Source: Pyrrhoderma lamaoense (lineage: Eukaryota > Basidiomycota > Agaricomycetes > Hymenochaetales > Hymenochaetaceae). From it: 64,000 nt of DNA. How positions within the stretch are numbered: position 1 is the first letter of the stretch; every line of letters starts with the position of its first letter. The stretch spans positions 62,001 to 126,000 of the forward strand of contig NBAZ01000030.1 of NCBI GenBank assembly GCA_002794735.1, written 5' to 3'. This document shows positions 11,950 through 25,314 of this stretch, one piece after another. Below the pieces are notes generated by a model. The model was not told the origin of the DNA and ran no database searches. It saw only the letters and a list, made by a program, of their open reading frames with translations. The position numbers and the translations under genes are program-made.

Positions 11950-13040
11950 TGTAGAGTGTACGCTAGTCCGATTTCTCATGATATTGAGTACCCCGGAAAT
12001 AGACTTTGAAATGTAAATATGATTGTCGTAGAAAGCGATGGCGAGGGTTGTAAAATGTTATTACTTTCTCCAGACGGAACCGTTATCGTTTCTGTATCAG
12101 AGGACGATATAGCTTGCAGAGAGCGAGAAGTTGATCACAGCTCTTAAGTATGAGGCTGAAAGAATCGCATTCTCTTTAAGTGGTGATTTTGTAGCACTGT
12201 ATCGTTCTTGGAGCACCTCGAAAGAGGAAAGTGTGAAAGCGGCGTGGATTCTAATGAGAGGTGAAGTACTTCGAGAGCTAGTCAAAGGCACTATGGATGA
12301 AGTCTACTGTATCACATCCTCGGAAAGCGTAAGATATATATATTGCAGTAAGATACAGAAAGGGATATACTCCAATCTAGAGTGGAGAGAGCGGAAAGAT
12401 AGATGGAAAGCCACTAGAAGGTCATACAGAGAGTTATTTACGTTCTCTTCTCGTACGACGTTCAGTATCTTGTTTCCGGGTCGGATGGCGAGACAACTGT
12501 AACATGGGATGTTTGAAGCAGAGAAATAGTCAATGCTCCGTGAAGGGTCACAAAAGATTAGTTTATACCGTTGCATTCTCTCCAAACGCAGAATGTATCA
12601 TGTCAACCGTCTTCGACGGTACTGCTCGTATCTGGGAATATCCACATGCGAGGTGCACTATGAACTCGAAGGATGTACTGAAGCAACTTATTCATATAGT
12701 GGTCTTCTTATTCTAAAGTTCGATGGTCAGCATGTGAGATATGGAACATGTTGAACATTGGCAAACTTCCGAGAGTGTTAAAATCCAGGTATAGATGCGA
12801 TTGTGTTGCATTTGCTCCCGGTGGTACACGCTTCGCGTTTGTCACCATATGGATAATTAAAATTTAGGATGCCATTGACGGTGTTGTCGACACTGAGCAA
12901 ACTCAGCCGCAGAGTGGAAAGCACATCACTACAGGCCCATGGAACGAGACGAATCGAGTCTGGAGCATCAGAAGAAGGGAATTGACTTTCACGCCATTCA
13001 AAGATCACAAGTGGCGGTGTCACTTCAGTCGCTTAAGACA
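11950..13040 (+). pseudogene. WD40 remnant of subfamily I (second tandem copy)
   Basis: Same remnant as 3105-3765 but not interrupted, so it extends through pieces of about ten blades. Recognisable parts are a blade-1 relic (12030-12130), 'ERIAFSLSGDFVAL' (from about 12160), 'YTVAFSPNAECIMSTVFDGTARIWEY' (12540-12650), the 'CDCVAFAPGGTRFAF' equivalent (12790-12845) and a scrambled tail with 'RVWSIRR' (about 12955). Frames change several times and stops are frequent, so it cannot encode a propeller. No NACHT part is present. Confidence 0.75.
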
Positions 13041-15060
13041 GGGTTGAGTTCCGTAGTTTACAGGATCAAACCTCAAGTTAGCTCACAGACTCAACTCTGA
13101 GTCCGCCGCAGAGAAGATCTCATGCAGCGAAAAAGAAGGTTGCATGATAGTGTACGGGCTTTGAGGATTTCAGACAGATTTGGAATATGAAAATACGGGA
13201 ATTCGTATCTCAACATACGTGTATATAATCTTCAGATGTCAAGTGTCAACGAGACCTACCGATGACTGGTATGAGTAATACTACTATACTCGTTGATTTG
13301 AGAAGTGCCAGATAGAAGTTCGTGTATAGAACGTGAAACTCAGGCATTACGTCATCACATTTCTCATCTCGAGTGTCGCTGCATCAAAAGTATTATCTAA
13401 TATGCTCGTTTTCGTGTCCAAAACACCAGTAATGACAAGTGAATATGAGATGAACGAATTGTCTCGGTCCGAGTAACGGACAGTTCAGTGCAATACACGT
13501 TATCTATTAAATTTTTTCCATCATATTTAAGAAGGGCAGGTTCAGCTCTCTGTGGATAGTATCTGTCTCGTGGCAAATTCTATTACTCAGAAAGGCTTAA
13601 GAATCTACCCACTAGCTACAGCACGGTAGGCAGGAGACACAGAGCTCTATGAGACGCTAAGAGTATACTGCCAGATATACAATATCGATGAGAGATACAA
13701 TAGTATAGTGAAATACAAAAAAAAACAATACATCCTACATGCGGGGTATACAAAAGAATGCCAGGCACTAGTACATAAGCTAGTGTTTCCTGAAACTCAA
13801 GTGAGAGAATATCCAGAGAGCGTATGTCGCTTAAGGCTCCTGGCGCCTTTTCGTATACCCACCTGTATGTTCGGTGATATGTACCGCGGAAATAGAAGCA
13901 ACAGTGTAATTGTCTCTGTTTGTTCATGTCTGTCGACTTGCCTCATGTGATTTAATCTGATGATAAAATCACTAATCCATCAATCAATTAGAAAATTTTA
14001 CAAACTATAGTGATCGGAGCTTCTCTAGCCCATAATTCAATACTTCCGTGTAGTAGAAGAACTTCTCAAGAACAAAGGGAGATGTCTTATGCCCCTGCCC
14101 CCTTTCTCATGCCCCTCTTATCAATTTCATAAATTATGAAATTCGAAAACTACTACCCCTTGTTACTGATGTTCTTCATGCTATAGGTTTTAGCTCTTTC
14201 AATTTCCCTTTGTACTTACTCTCCTATCTCTTGTTTCTCGCTCTTCTGACCCTCGATCCAAATAAGCACCCGCAGAAAGATACCATCACTGTCTAATAAG
14301 GTATCATGTATAACTGGTGCTACTAAAACATCGTTAAGTCACATTACTACTGATACTCCGCAATCAAGACCCTGTTTAAGCGCCTAGGGTCCATATCAGT
14401 TCTTTTCATGCTGATATTATAGTACGAGAGAAGTAGAACAATCAGATAATCGAAATACTTCTCCACATATCTTCTAGCCATTTACGCATATGCATTATAT
14501 TTCCCCTCCCTTATGGAACGAAGCTGGGACGGAGGTTTAATGTACTGGATCTATATGCTTCCCGTATATCGCTATCATAACGTCCGTGACCTCGTGTGTT
14601 TATTTGTACCCCCATAAAACGGTCTTGCAAATTAAAAGAAATAACTAGTATTTCGTGTCTTCAAGTCATTTTTCTGGTCACCATGTAGTAGAGAAACAAG
14701 TTATTGTGATGATTTCTATAGAACGTAGCTCAGGCTCCATGGCCTAGTTTGTAGGCTAAGTATATGTGCTTGAAACTACCTTTCGGGCGTGAGGCATAAA
14801 GTAACTATGGGGCTTATACATAACACAAAAATTGAGAGACCTCCTTAGTGCTGCAAAACTGTACAAAATAGTAAGGTTAAATTTACAATGAGAAAATAGC
14901 GGATAAGAAAGACTGATTCGGGTTTGGAGGGGGACATTGTTCTTAAATTACTTGTGATTATTGACTTGCGTACGGATTATGATATATAAGCTCCGACACT
15001 GATAGTGGCTGGAGTTCAGACTTCGGTTGACCTCATATCCTTGACCAAGAATCTAGTACG
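13041..15060. other. Intergenic region between WD40 remnant and NW3
   Basis: 13140-13300 is a weak third copy of the flank sequence seen at 2500-2700 and 10570-10740. The remaining bases to 15060 show no gene. The region just before NW3 has a TATA box at 14983-14990. A minus-strand open frame at 13616-13927 is rich in Cys, Tyr and Ile and looks like chance. Confidence 0.5.
14983..14990 (+). promoter_or_regulatory. TATA box upstream of NW3
   Basis: TATATAAG about 85 bases before the position where the NW3 leader would start, a spacing like that of the other copies. The gene it would serve is dead. Confidence 0.4.
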
Positions 15061-17600
15061 CTCGTATAACCAGACTGGCTCTAGACAACTACGCTCACAT
15101 TGCTGGTAATTATATTGATATAGCGGGCAACCAGACAGATAATATATATGATATTGATACTAGTACTACTCTATCTAGTGAGTTTCATGACACGTTTTGT
15201 GTGATCGTAATTCAATCAGTCAACATAAATAAACAGGATTGAAGACTACTCTCAACCCATCTCATCTACCTGGAGATGATCGACCGACTTGTTTGCTAGG
15301 CACTCGGTCTCACATTCTGGAGAAGATATTGAGATTTATAAATACGGAGAGCTACACCTCAGAGCCCGATATAATATTCTTGATAGGTGGAGCTGGTACA
15401 GGAAAAAGTACCATCGCAACATCTATTGCAGATGATTATCGCGAAAAGAGACAACTCGGATGTCACTTGTTCTTTCTCAGGGGTAGAAGTGACCCAAACA
15501 CAGTAATAAAGACAATTGCGTATAATCTCGCTGTATTCAACGAATCCATAGCACGCTCCCTTGAAAACGTTCTTCAGGGATGTGGTGACTTGTCTTCGGC
15601 AAAGCTCGATAGTCAGTTTGATATCCTCCTTAGGAAACCACTTTCACTCGCTTCCAACCACATACCGTGTCCTGTCCTTATTGTCCTTAACGCTCTTGAT
15701 GAGTGCGGAACATTTCAGACCAGACACGCCTTACTCCGCGTCTTGGGAGAAGGGATCGCTGGATTGCCTCCCAACTTCCGATTTCTCATCACAGGACGTC
15801 CCGAGAGTGACATTGTGTCATTCTCGCACTCACTTGAAGCATACGAAATCAATCTGAGTGACGCTACAAGTGATAACAAGAAGGATGTCTGTACTTATAT
15901 CAATCATGAATTCGGGCTGTGGAGAAACATTGTCAATCTACCAGGTGACTGGCCATGGGACGACAATATGGAGAAACTTGGAGAGGCTGCAAATGAATTG
16001 TTCATTTGAGCGTCTACGGCAATCAAATTTGTGTTTGAGGGAAAGTTAAAACGAACTGCACGTCTGAACCATCTGGTTAACAACGCGAGGGCAATAGACT
16101 TGAAAGAGTTATATGTGATTGTACTAGAAAATTCGTACGAGTGGGATGAGGAGATACAAACACCCTTCACAAGCGTATTTTCGCTCATTTTCTTTGGAAG
16201 TCTCCATTATCGGATGAGGTCATCGACGAGATCCTAGGCGTTGATCCAGGAACATCATCAGAGTTACTCTCTTGTCTTCGATCGTTGGTATCATACGAAT
16301 CTGGACAGCCAGTCAAGATGCACCATACGTCATTTTATGATTACTTGGTATCATGCGAAGGGAAATGGTGGCATATTAATGCTGTATCACAAAGAAGGGA
16401 AATTGCCAATAACTGCCTCAACAAGATGAATCATTCGCTCTGCTTTAATATCTGCAATCTAGAGTCATCCTTCTTATTCAAGAAGTAGGTTTCCGATATT
16501 CAGGAACGCGTTGAAAGCAACATCCCAGAGCATCTGAGGTACATATGCTGTTACTGGGCTCATCGTATTCAGGAAACATCATACTCACCCGAACTGGGTG
16601 ATTCATTGAAGACATTTGCATTCAACATACTTCTATTTTGGTTTGAGGTTTTGAGCCTCACGGATACGTTCGATGACCATGTTGGCAATGCATTGATGTA
16701 TGCGATTTCATGGCCTGGGGTGAGCGTTGAATATCAGTTCACCATTTTTCTAGGCTGATGTACAAAAGAACAAAGACCCGGAATTGTCTGCATTCCTTAG
16801 GGATGCATATCAATAGGCCAGTACATTCTCAGAAGCTATTTCAAGAAGCGCGTCCCATATCTAATGCAGCCTTCTACCCCTCACCAGTGATGAGTCTGTA
16901 GTTTCATTGCACTACAAGAAATACGCCAACCCAGTTGCTAGAATCGAGTACATCGAGAATAGACAACGAGATGCAGTCATTAAAGTCATAGAAAGCGGTG
17001 ACAGGAGTCTAAGAGGGCTATCATTTTCTCCAGACGGAACTCGTATCGTTTCTACGTCAGAGGGCGATGAGGTTTGCATATGGGATGCAGCGAATGGGAA
17101 AATTGACCGCGGCTCTTGATTATACAGCTGACAGAATCGCATTCTCGCCAAGTGGTAATCTCGTAGAATTGGCGTATTCTGAGGAAGAGGAAGGAGGGAT
17201 AGCGGTGTGGAGTCCCATAGGAGGGGAAGTAGTTTGAGAGCTATGCACAGACAATACGGGTAGCGTTTACTGTATCACATTCTCAAAAAGCAAGAAAAAT
17301 ATGGCATCAGGGTATGAAAACGGGATTATACTGATTTGGGATGTTGAGAGTGGAGGAGTAGACGGAAATCCACTAGAGGGCCATAACAGTGAAAGTGTGG
17401 AAAGCGGTGAGTGGAGAATTTGTCACGGTATTCAGAGGTCACACACACCGTGTCACCTCTGTTGTCTTTTCCCCAAATGGAAAGCACATCGCTTCAGGCT
17501 CCATAGACCAGGCCATCCGAGTCTGGAGTGTCGAAAGAAGGGAACTGGCTCTCCGTTACATCCTCTCTCATAACCTGTCACCCATCTCTGGTATACTTTT
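15060..17600 (+). pseudogene. NW3: decayed NACHT-WD40 gene (subfamily I)
   Basis: Close relative of NW2. The start codon region is deleted: the stretch holding ATG in NW2 is missing between CTCGTATA and CCAGACTGG near 15070, and one extra base lies in the leader. The NACHT part is open at 15239-16009, with Walker A GGAGTGKST, but Walker B reads LNALDECG (Asp to Asn). Lesions then follow: TGG to TGA at 16007, one A lost near 16199, a TAG at 16486, and a stop in the linker near 16814. The WD40 part has blades 1-3, then a deletion joins '...LEGH' (about 17385) straight to 'VKVWKAVSGE', leaving about five blades before the 3' flank begins near 17560. Clearly non-functional. Confidence 0.88.
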
Positions 17601-18247
17601 CCATCTATTTCTCACCGCAGAACGTAGAATACTTTCATTATCAAATTACATTCACTGATGTTCCAAGATGCATACCTTGTTCTTTTCTTTTCATACGCTA
17701 ATAGTAGCATATGTCATTGTGAGCCATTAAAAAGATCAAATAAGGCTGCGCAACCCCGAAAAATACGTTCAAAATTTCTCCTACGTGATTATATATTCTT
17801 TCATCTATGCTACTAGCCTAGTTTACCTTCTGCTTTCATCAACAAATGTAAAATCTTATAAAACTTTTATCATCTTCGACTCGGTAATAATCGTTCCTCT
17901 ATTCTCCTTATTCTTATCTATCACTATAGTGCATAAAGAGTAAGAATGCACGCACTCGGAAGGTCAAGCAGATCAACATGTGTGAAAGTCATTTATTATT
18001 ACATTATTGATAATAAGCATGTAGCGGAGTATTCCAAAAATAGCGTTCTATACTCTGTCTTCTTCAGAGAGTGTCCAAGTATGATATAATCACGCCTCGA
18101 AGTATGATGTATGAGAGAAAGGGAAGGAAAGGAAGGATATATAGTTTTAAAGCTACCAAACTCTAACCGAAACTGTAGTGCTGAAGAAAACGAGTCGGGC
18201 ACCATAGATCTCAGCAGTACATCACAGTTTACTACACTTGAATTATA
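17601..18247. other. Duplicated 3' flank block of subfamily I
   Basis: Non-coding. It matches 1640-2240 and 9720-10330. Similarity ends at about 18235, where a subfamily II NACHT fragment begins in mid-gene, so this is a rearrangement junction. Confidence 0.6.
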
Positions 18248-19956
18248 AGCACCTTCAATTCAATATATGTGGCCTTGAGACATCGTTTAAGAGGAGCATA
18301 GACATACCCGAGCTTGAGAAGAGAATAGAAGTGGATACTCCCAGACATTTGCGATATGTTTGTTGGAGTTGAACTTCGCATCTAGAAGAAGCTAGTTTCA
18401 CGGACGAGCTGCTACACGAGATAGAGACTTTCGCTCTTAATCGGTTGCTATTCTGGATCGAGGTCCTTAGCCTTACTGGTAGTATATGGCACGAGTGGAT
18501 TAGCTCGTTGTCATTAGGTGGTGTAGTTAATTGGATTGGGGTGAGTTGTTTGATACGAGTTTGCACCATAGATTGACTAAAAAATAGGTATTATAGGATA
18601 ATCACCCACTATTGGTGACCTTTATGCAAGATGCTGATGAGCAGTTTAACAATTTTTCTCAAGCGATATTCGTAAGCGCCCCTCACATTTACATGTCACT
18701 CCTCCCCTTGATGGGGCAAAACTCTGTCGTCGCACAGCATTATATGAAGCAGGCAAAACCCGGTACTCTTGCACGTTTCGAACGCACTGATGAGAGACCG
18801 CCTACAGCGTGCATTGAGAACGACATTGCTCCCAGTGAGATGTACTCTATTTCTTATTCTGAAGATGGGTCCCGAATCACGTCGGCAGCAACAGAAGGTT
18901 TAATTGTGTGGGACTCAGTGAGTGGAATCCTCATCGCTGCTCCATTCCAAGAAAAGTGGAGAGATACAGAGTCTATCGAGTTCTCCACAAATGGAAAAAG
19001 GCTAGTGTCAAGAGACAAGTACAAAATCATGGCATGGGACTCAGCCACCGGTAAAATTATTCGGGAGCAGTTTGGGGGGATTTCCGAGGAGGTTTACTCC
19101 GCTATTATCTCCCTGATGGGGACTATGTAGCAGTATCTTCGAGTATTGGAATAAAAGTGTGGAACATAGAAAGTGGAGGCACTTCAATGGAACTGAAACT
19201 TGAAAATGTCCACGTTCTCAGGGTACTTGCTTATTCCTCAGACAGGAAGATTGCTGCCACCGTGAGAACAGGGAGTTTCGTTGATACTGAGTGTGTGCTC
19301 ATTGGGGATGCATCGACTGGCGAGCAAGTTCTCACATTACAAGGCCTTTATGCAACGCCCCAAACCATGCAATTCTCCCATGATGGATCTCGTATCGTCT
19401 CTGGATCTGAGTTTGAGATAGTCGTATGGGATACCGAAACTGGTCAAGCTGTCCGTGGTCCATTTGAACGGGGTGCAGACCTGGTTTGTTTCTCACCTAA
19501 TGGAAAACGGATCTCTTCGGTATTGAAAGATACTGTTTCTCTCTGGAATACGTCATCCGGTGATATCATATTCAACTCTTGTCTTTTATCTGGTTACATA
19601 CAACCATCTGGTCCCCCCTCCATTATCTCCATAATCTACTCCCCTGTGCATGATGGTGAAACAATCGAATTTGCTACAGCATCCAAGAATGGAATCATCC
19701 GAATATGGTCTACCAATGAGAACTCAGAGCAAAGTACATGGAAAAAGAACAGTTATGGATGGTCGTGTAAAGATGACGGTATTTTACTCATCTGAGTTCC
19801 CGAACATATTCGTCATTCTCTACTATTTGGACCATGTGTACGCACCCCATTAGTACGATATCTATTATTGAAAATTTTAAATTTTCGTCATACCTTTCAT
19901 TTGCTATCATCATTGCGTATATTTCTCTCTTAGTAACTAATAACTATTGCTATTAG
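18248..19956 (+). pseudogene. NW4: 5'-truncated NACHT-WD40 gene (subfamily II), inverted twin of NW14
   Basis: Begins inside the C-terminal part of a NACHT exon (KHLQFNICGLETSFKR) and runs through the phase-0 intron (GTGAGTTG...ATTATAG, ending near 18597) into a WD40 exon nearly identical to NW14 on the other strand. Lesions are TGG to TGA at 18370, one C lost near 19110 (frame break, stop 19128), TGG to TGA at 19793, and a deletion of roughly 145 bases near 19850 that removes the GYEGDRW cap and proline-rich spacer. The C-terminal membrane segment (YLSFAIIIAYISLLV) survives at about 19885-19956. Walker motifs are absent. Confidence 0.87.
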
Positions 19957-20533
19957 TCATTAGGTGGTATGCATTACTCCTCACTTGTATAGAGTCTCCT
20001 TACTGATGGTACTAAAGTGGAGAGAGTACGTGTATATATTAATCATTTCTCAAAGGAGTCTCACATCTACTTTAAGAAATTGTATTACGAATAGTTTTTC
20101 TTTCATATGCAGCCGATTTATGATATTCTATACGTATATGTAGACATTAACATAGCAGACAAATACCTATCAAGATACTAGCATCAGTCAAATAGAGGTA
20201 TCCTGCTATATGTTAAGAAAATAAAATAATCTGGTCTCTCAAAACTACGTCAAGCAACGTGAAAAGGATCAGATTGATGCATCGGATGTCATCTGATCTT
20301 CAATGCCGGTATGCCGAATCCGAAACAAGAAACTAAAAATAGGAAACATCAATGTGAGAAACAAAAACATATTTACTTTACACCTAGACATACGCACGGA
20401 GTTTTTTCAGGATAACTCTCTACTAAATATACTATGATCATGCTCCAAATAAGTTGTTTGTCTCTTTCCTAACGACATGATTTGCATTCTTAGCCTGTCT
20501 GCATTGTGATTCACAATCTTCCTCCATTGTCGG
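19957..20533. other. Intergenic 3' flank of NW4 (inverted copy of 55329-55913)
   Basis: Non-coding. It contains, reversed, the block with GATGCATCAATCTGATCC (here 20266-20283) that follows several genes of the right half of the window. Confidence 0.65.
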
Positions 20534-21254
20534 TGAAAACTTAACTTTAGGTCAGAGTTGGACCTTTGTGTCGTATTTAGTGGCGAGGACTTGGGGTTTA
20601 GAGTCTGCCTACACCAGACACGGTGCTCAGGCCCAGTTTTGAGGGCTAAAAAGCGAGGAACTCGACTTCGGCCGGAGCGTAGAGACTTCACAGACCTGTA
20701 AAAGCAGTAGAAACGTATAAAACAGTACCCAGACTGAGGCTGTAGTTTGAGATAAAGGTGTATGTATTTCAGTCCACCCGGACGACTTGCAGTACGGTCA
20801 GAGCATTACAAGCACGCCCGGGCCGTGGAATAACTTACTCTTCAACTCCCGAGCCTAATGAAGCAGCAGAGTAGTAGATAATGAGTACAAGCGACTATCA
20901 GAGAGCTACTTCGGGGGTAGATAGATTGGACCGAGAGGAGTCACTGAGAATTAAGTGGTCTATTACGGCCTCAAATCTGGAGGCTTATATAGCAAAACGA
21001 GAGATAATGGGTAGACAATAAGGAAAGCATGGCGTCCAGGTGGTAATATGCCACTGGACGAAAGGTTTAAGCTATCAGAAACGAGGGGGTCATATAAACG
21101 AGCCCTACCCTCGAGTAAGAGTAGAAAGTGAAGCTAAATAGTAAGAGAAATGGGCCAGACGCTTGGCCGGGTAGTAGCAATGGACTTCTCGGGCGAGGCA
21201 GAAAGTGCATTATAAATGCTTTACTACTGGCCAAACACTTAGCTGTTCCTGTAC
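20534..21254 (-). mobile_element. LTR3: solo LTR-like element, reverse orientation
   Basis: About 720 bp, same family as LTR2 read on the minus strand. The 3' end (...TTAAGTTTTCA) lies at 20534 and the 5' end (ACAGGAACAGCTAAG) near 21250. A reversed TATATAAG lies near 20983-20993. It is the inverted counterpart of LTR5, which has lost its 5' part. No target duplication could be recognised. Confidence 0.65.
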
Positions 21255-21658
21255 CGTGTATCAGATGCCATTGATGATTATGATCTCCTTTTTGAGCTCG
21301 ATTAGTCAGCTTTACTCTCGTTTGAATATTTGAAATGGCCTTTTGCATGGAAGCTCCGGGGATAGCCAGTGGTACGACTTAACAATGGGGATATGCAGGA
21401 TCCGATGGACAAGGAAGTTAATATATACAAGTCGCGTGTCACACGTTTCAAGAACAAAAGTACTTAGTACAATGTATCTGGGAGTCGAGGAGGAGAAGAA
21501 AGACTTTCTGGGCAGTGTGTAATGGTGCAACGTGGGTCAGTGATGGCCTTGCTTCAAAAATAGATATGGGTATATATAAGCCATCAGTGGGCGCAAGAAA
21601 GACGACTATTCACTAGTTTCCTGGATACTCTTACTGTCGTTGCAAGTACGCTTATATA
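21255..21658. other. Upstream region of NW5
   Basis: Non-coding. The part near 21510-21545 ('gtgcaacgtggg.cagtgatgg') matches the region upstream of NW7 (27670-27690) rather than the region upstream of NW13, although NW5 and NW13 share the same body. Confidence 0.55.
21571..21580 (+). promoter_or_regulatory. TATA box of NW5
   Basis: TATATATAAG about 80 bases before the NW5 ATG. NW14, which has the same leader type, has its TATA box at the same distance. Confidence 0.55.
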
Positions 21659-24600
21659 ATGCCCTTCAATCAAGGCGGAGACAATGCTCAAGCAAACATT
21701 GGAGTATACAACGACTATTCGTTAGATCCTAGTAAGTCAAAAAACTCTATGTTATAAGATTATGGATCTTCACAGCCTTTTTGTTATTTCAATAAAGGAT
21801 ACAACCTCTTAGAAGGTAAAATCGTACACAATTTATACGAACCTGATAATAAAGTAGCAATCACGACAGAACTGAGAAAGAAGCTCGAACCATCATATTC
21901 GAGTAGATCTGGTAGGAAGGAATGTCTGGAAGGAACGCGTGGAGAGCTCACAAAGAAGATAGACAACTAGTTTAGTGATATGAGCGGTCCAAACGTTCTG
22001 TTTTTACTAGGGGGTGCCGGAACCGGTAAAAGTACGGTCGCTACAACGATGGCAGATAGATATCGTAACCAGCTTGGTTCGGAGCAGTACTTTGTGAAAG
22101 AACAGAGTCGTCCGAATTCAATTTTCCGAACCATCGCTTTTGGTCTGTCAAAACAAAACTGGAAGATAGCTGAAGCCGTCAAAGCTGAGCTTGACACGTT
22201 CGAGATTCAAGTTGCAACTCCCAAGCAGACTTTCGATATGTTGTTGCACAAGCCTCTTCATGCTGTCGACAAAGATGAGAAGGAGAAGAAAGGGAATGTC
22301 CTCGTTATCATTGATGCTTTAGACGAGTGCGGTGACCGAAAGGAGCGGGAACAGTATATTCGTCTGATCAAGGAGAATCTAACTAAACTTCCAAAACGAT
22401 ACCGCTTTCTTGTTACTAGTAGACCAGAGAGTGACATTGTCTCGTCAAAAGAGGAGCCGGGTTTACACAAGATCTGGATTGAAGAAGATCCGGATGCTGA
22501 AAATGATATATTGCGTTATATCACAGATGAATTAGGGCGTTTACCGGAGTTATCATCTAGGGTTGGATGGGAGAGACACGCCCACGCTCTCAGCGAGGCT
22601 GCAAATGGAATGTTCATTTGGGCAGCAACAGCTATTGAACTCATCAAGGAGAAGCTGGGGGAAATGGGAATTGAGCTTGAGCGATTGGCAACAGAAAAGT
22701 CATTGTCAGGATCCCTCGATAACCTGTATGAAAGTATACTTAGCAACTCGCTATGTTGGAGCGAGAAAATGAGAAATAACTTTCCAAAGGTATTCTCACT
22801 GATCATGTTTGGCAAGGAAGGATTGTCGTGGGAAGTCGTTGATCAGATGTTGGATGTCGATTCACGAAGCATATTCACTCCCTTGCGCTCAATAATTAAG
22901 TTTAACCGATTCCAATCTAAACAGCTCGTTCTGTTCCATGCATCGCTATATGATTACTTGACGTCAGAGAACGTTCGCGGGAGCCATGGTTTATTGATGA
23001 AGAAATACAGAAAGAGTTCATTGCACACCTTTGTTTTGATGTGATGAAGAAGTATCTTCGGTTCAACATATGTGGCCTGAAGACGTCATTTAAGAGGAAC
23101 AAAGACATACCTGATCTTGAAGAGAGAGTGGCGGAAGATATTCCGGGGCATTTGCAATACGTTTGCAGGAATTGGACTTTGCACCTGCAAGATACTGCTT
23201 TTACGGAGGAGTTGTTACACAAGTTAGAAACATTTGCTCTCAATCGACTGTTATTTTGGCTTGAGGTTCTGAGCCTTGCTCATAATAGGGTATTCGACTT
23301 TTTATTTTGGCCACTTGATACATGGGAGGAAGAATGGGTGTCATTAAGTGGTGTGGTTGATTGGCTTGCGGTACGTTGTACGACGTGAGTCTGTGTTACG
23401 AGTCAGCTAACAGAAACGTATGATAGGATAAGCGCCCACAATTGACAATCTTTTTACAAGATGCCGCTACGCAGTTCTACGCATTTTCTCGGACGATACT
23501 GGAAAGCACCCCTCACATCTATATGTCCTTTCTTCCCTTGATGCAACAAAATTCTGTCGTCGCTCAGCATTACATGAAGCAAGTAAAGCATGGCACACTT
23601 GCACGTCTCGAGCGCGTTGATGAGCGACCACCTACGATGTGTACTGACTACCACGACAGCAACTTATATGATAGTTCATACTCATCAGATGGGAAACGAA
23701 TTATGTCGGCAACATCAGGAGGAATACATGTGTGGGATGCAGTGACTGGCACTCCTTCCGCCATTCCAGTCCTAAAAAAGTGGAGAAATATACGATCTGC
23801 CATGTTCTCTTCGACTGGAGAAAGACTGGTATCAAAAGACACGGAGCGCAATATTGTAGTGTGGGACGCAGCCAGAGGTTCAATCATTCAGGAGCAGTTT
23901 GAAGGGCTTCCAGGAACAGTCCTCTCTGTTGCCATTTCCCCCACTGGAGAATACATAGTAGCATTACTCAATAACTTACTGAGTACTGAAATCAGATCGT
24001 GGAAGGTCCAAAGTGTAAAGAAGGCGATGAGTCCACTTCTCTGGTCAACTACACTATATGGTCCACATCGTCTGTGGGAACATGTTTCTTTCACAGGGTG
24101 CCTGATACTCGTTTATTCCCCAGACGGAAAGAAGATTGCCGGCACCTCGTGGGATAAATCTGTCCTCATTTGGGACGCATCGAGTGGCGAGCAACTTCTC
24201 ACGATACAAGGACATTCACACCCGACTAAATCCGTGAACTTCTCCCACGATGGCTCTCGGATCGTCTCTGCATCTGGGTGGGAGATTATAGTATGGGACG
24301 CCGAAACTGGCCAATTAGTCTGTGGTCCAATCAAAATGGGTGCACGCTTGGTCTCTTTCTCACCCAATGGAAAACGGATTACTTCGGTATTGGGCAGTAC
24401 TCTTTATTTGTGGAACGTTTCTGCCGGTGATTTATTTTGCAGCGTTTGTCTACCCTCTATATCCTCGATAACTTTCTCCCCTATGTCTGACTGCGAGACA
24501 ATCGAGCTTGCTACAACGTCCAAGGATGGAGTTATCCGAATATGGTCTATCGATGAGCACTCGAAACAGAGTACATGGGGAATGTACGATGATGGATGGC

Positions 24601-24914
24601 TGGATAGAGATGACGGCGGCTTACTTATCTGGGTTTCCGAGCATCTTCGCCGTTCTCTGCTATTTGGACCATGCATACGCACTATAAATACCCAGTTCTC
24701 GACAAAACTACACTTTACAGGATACGAGGGGAGCCGTTGGACAGATTGCTTCACCTTTTCCGATGGCGAGGATATTACCTTTAAGCAACTTCAACCTACG
24801 TTACTTTCTATGTTCTTGACTATGTTGCAGTCTGAAGTTTCGTTTTTATACTTTTCCCTTGCTATTATACTTGCATGTATTTCCCTCATCATATATCGTT
24901 ACTATACCAATTAA
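21659..24914 (+). pseudogene. NW5: NACHT-WD40 gene (subfamily II), one stop and one frameshift
   Basis: Exons are 21659-21731 (leader type I, MPFNQGGDNAQANIGVYNDY), microexon 21798-21815 (18 nt), 21870-23370 and 23427-24914. The last intron (23371-23426, GTACGT...GATAG, branch GCTAAC) is phase 0. NACHT shows GGAGTGKST and VIIDALDECG. Two lesions are visible: TGG to TAG at 21968, just before Walker A, and one base missing near 22980 (REGION 'NVRGxxWFIDEE'). The WD40 exon is fully open, with the STPHIYMSFLPLM linker, about seven blades, the GYEGSRW cap and the tail segment LYFSLAIILACISLII ending RYYTN. The body is nearly identical to NW13, but the leader and promoter are different. Confidence 0.87.
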
Positions 24915-25314
24915 TCAATGCATACTACTGCTCTCTTGTACATAACATCTCCTCTGTTTCATAAATATACATCTGTGTAACTCATCCTGGCCAAGGTGGC
25001 TTCGTAGCATCACACTAGGAAACCAAGTATATATTTATATCTCTTCCAAGTATAACAAATTGAAGAATCTCCGTAGAGTCATCTGGTCAATACTACAGTC
25101 ATTGACTACCTATCAAGCTGATAGCAAAGTCTATCGGAGGCGATTCTGTGATTACTCATATCATAATCACAATATTTTTGCTTATCACAGTCGAATAAAT
25201 ATCCTTCTCATGACTCCGGTACAGGAAGTCCGAATAGATCGCTAGGCTTGATTTTCGATTCGGCTTTCGTATAGACTGTTTCCTTCACATCTGAGATTAT
25301 TGAAGTAGCTGATA
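24915..25314. other. Intergenic between NW5 and NW6 (inverted copy of about 50190-50587)
   Basis: Non-coding. It carries the 'cctatcaagctgatagcaaagtctatcgg' region that appears reversed at 50370-50400, so it belongs to the large inverted duplication. Confidence 0.6.

Noticed and set aside
13616..13927. 103-residue minus-strand open frame between a WD40 remnant and NW3
   Set aside because: Composition is dominated by Cys, Tyr, Ile and Ser, with no domain and no second copy; it looks like chance in AT-rich DNA.
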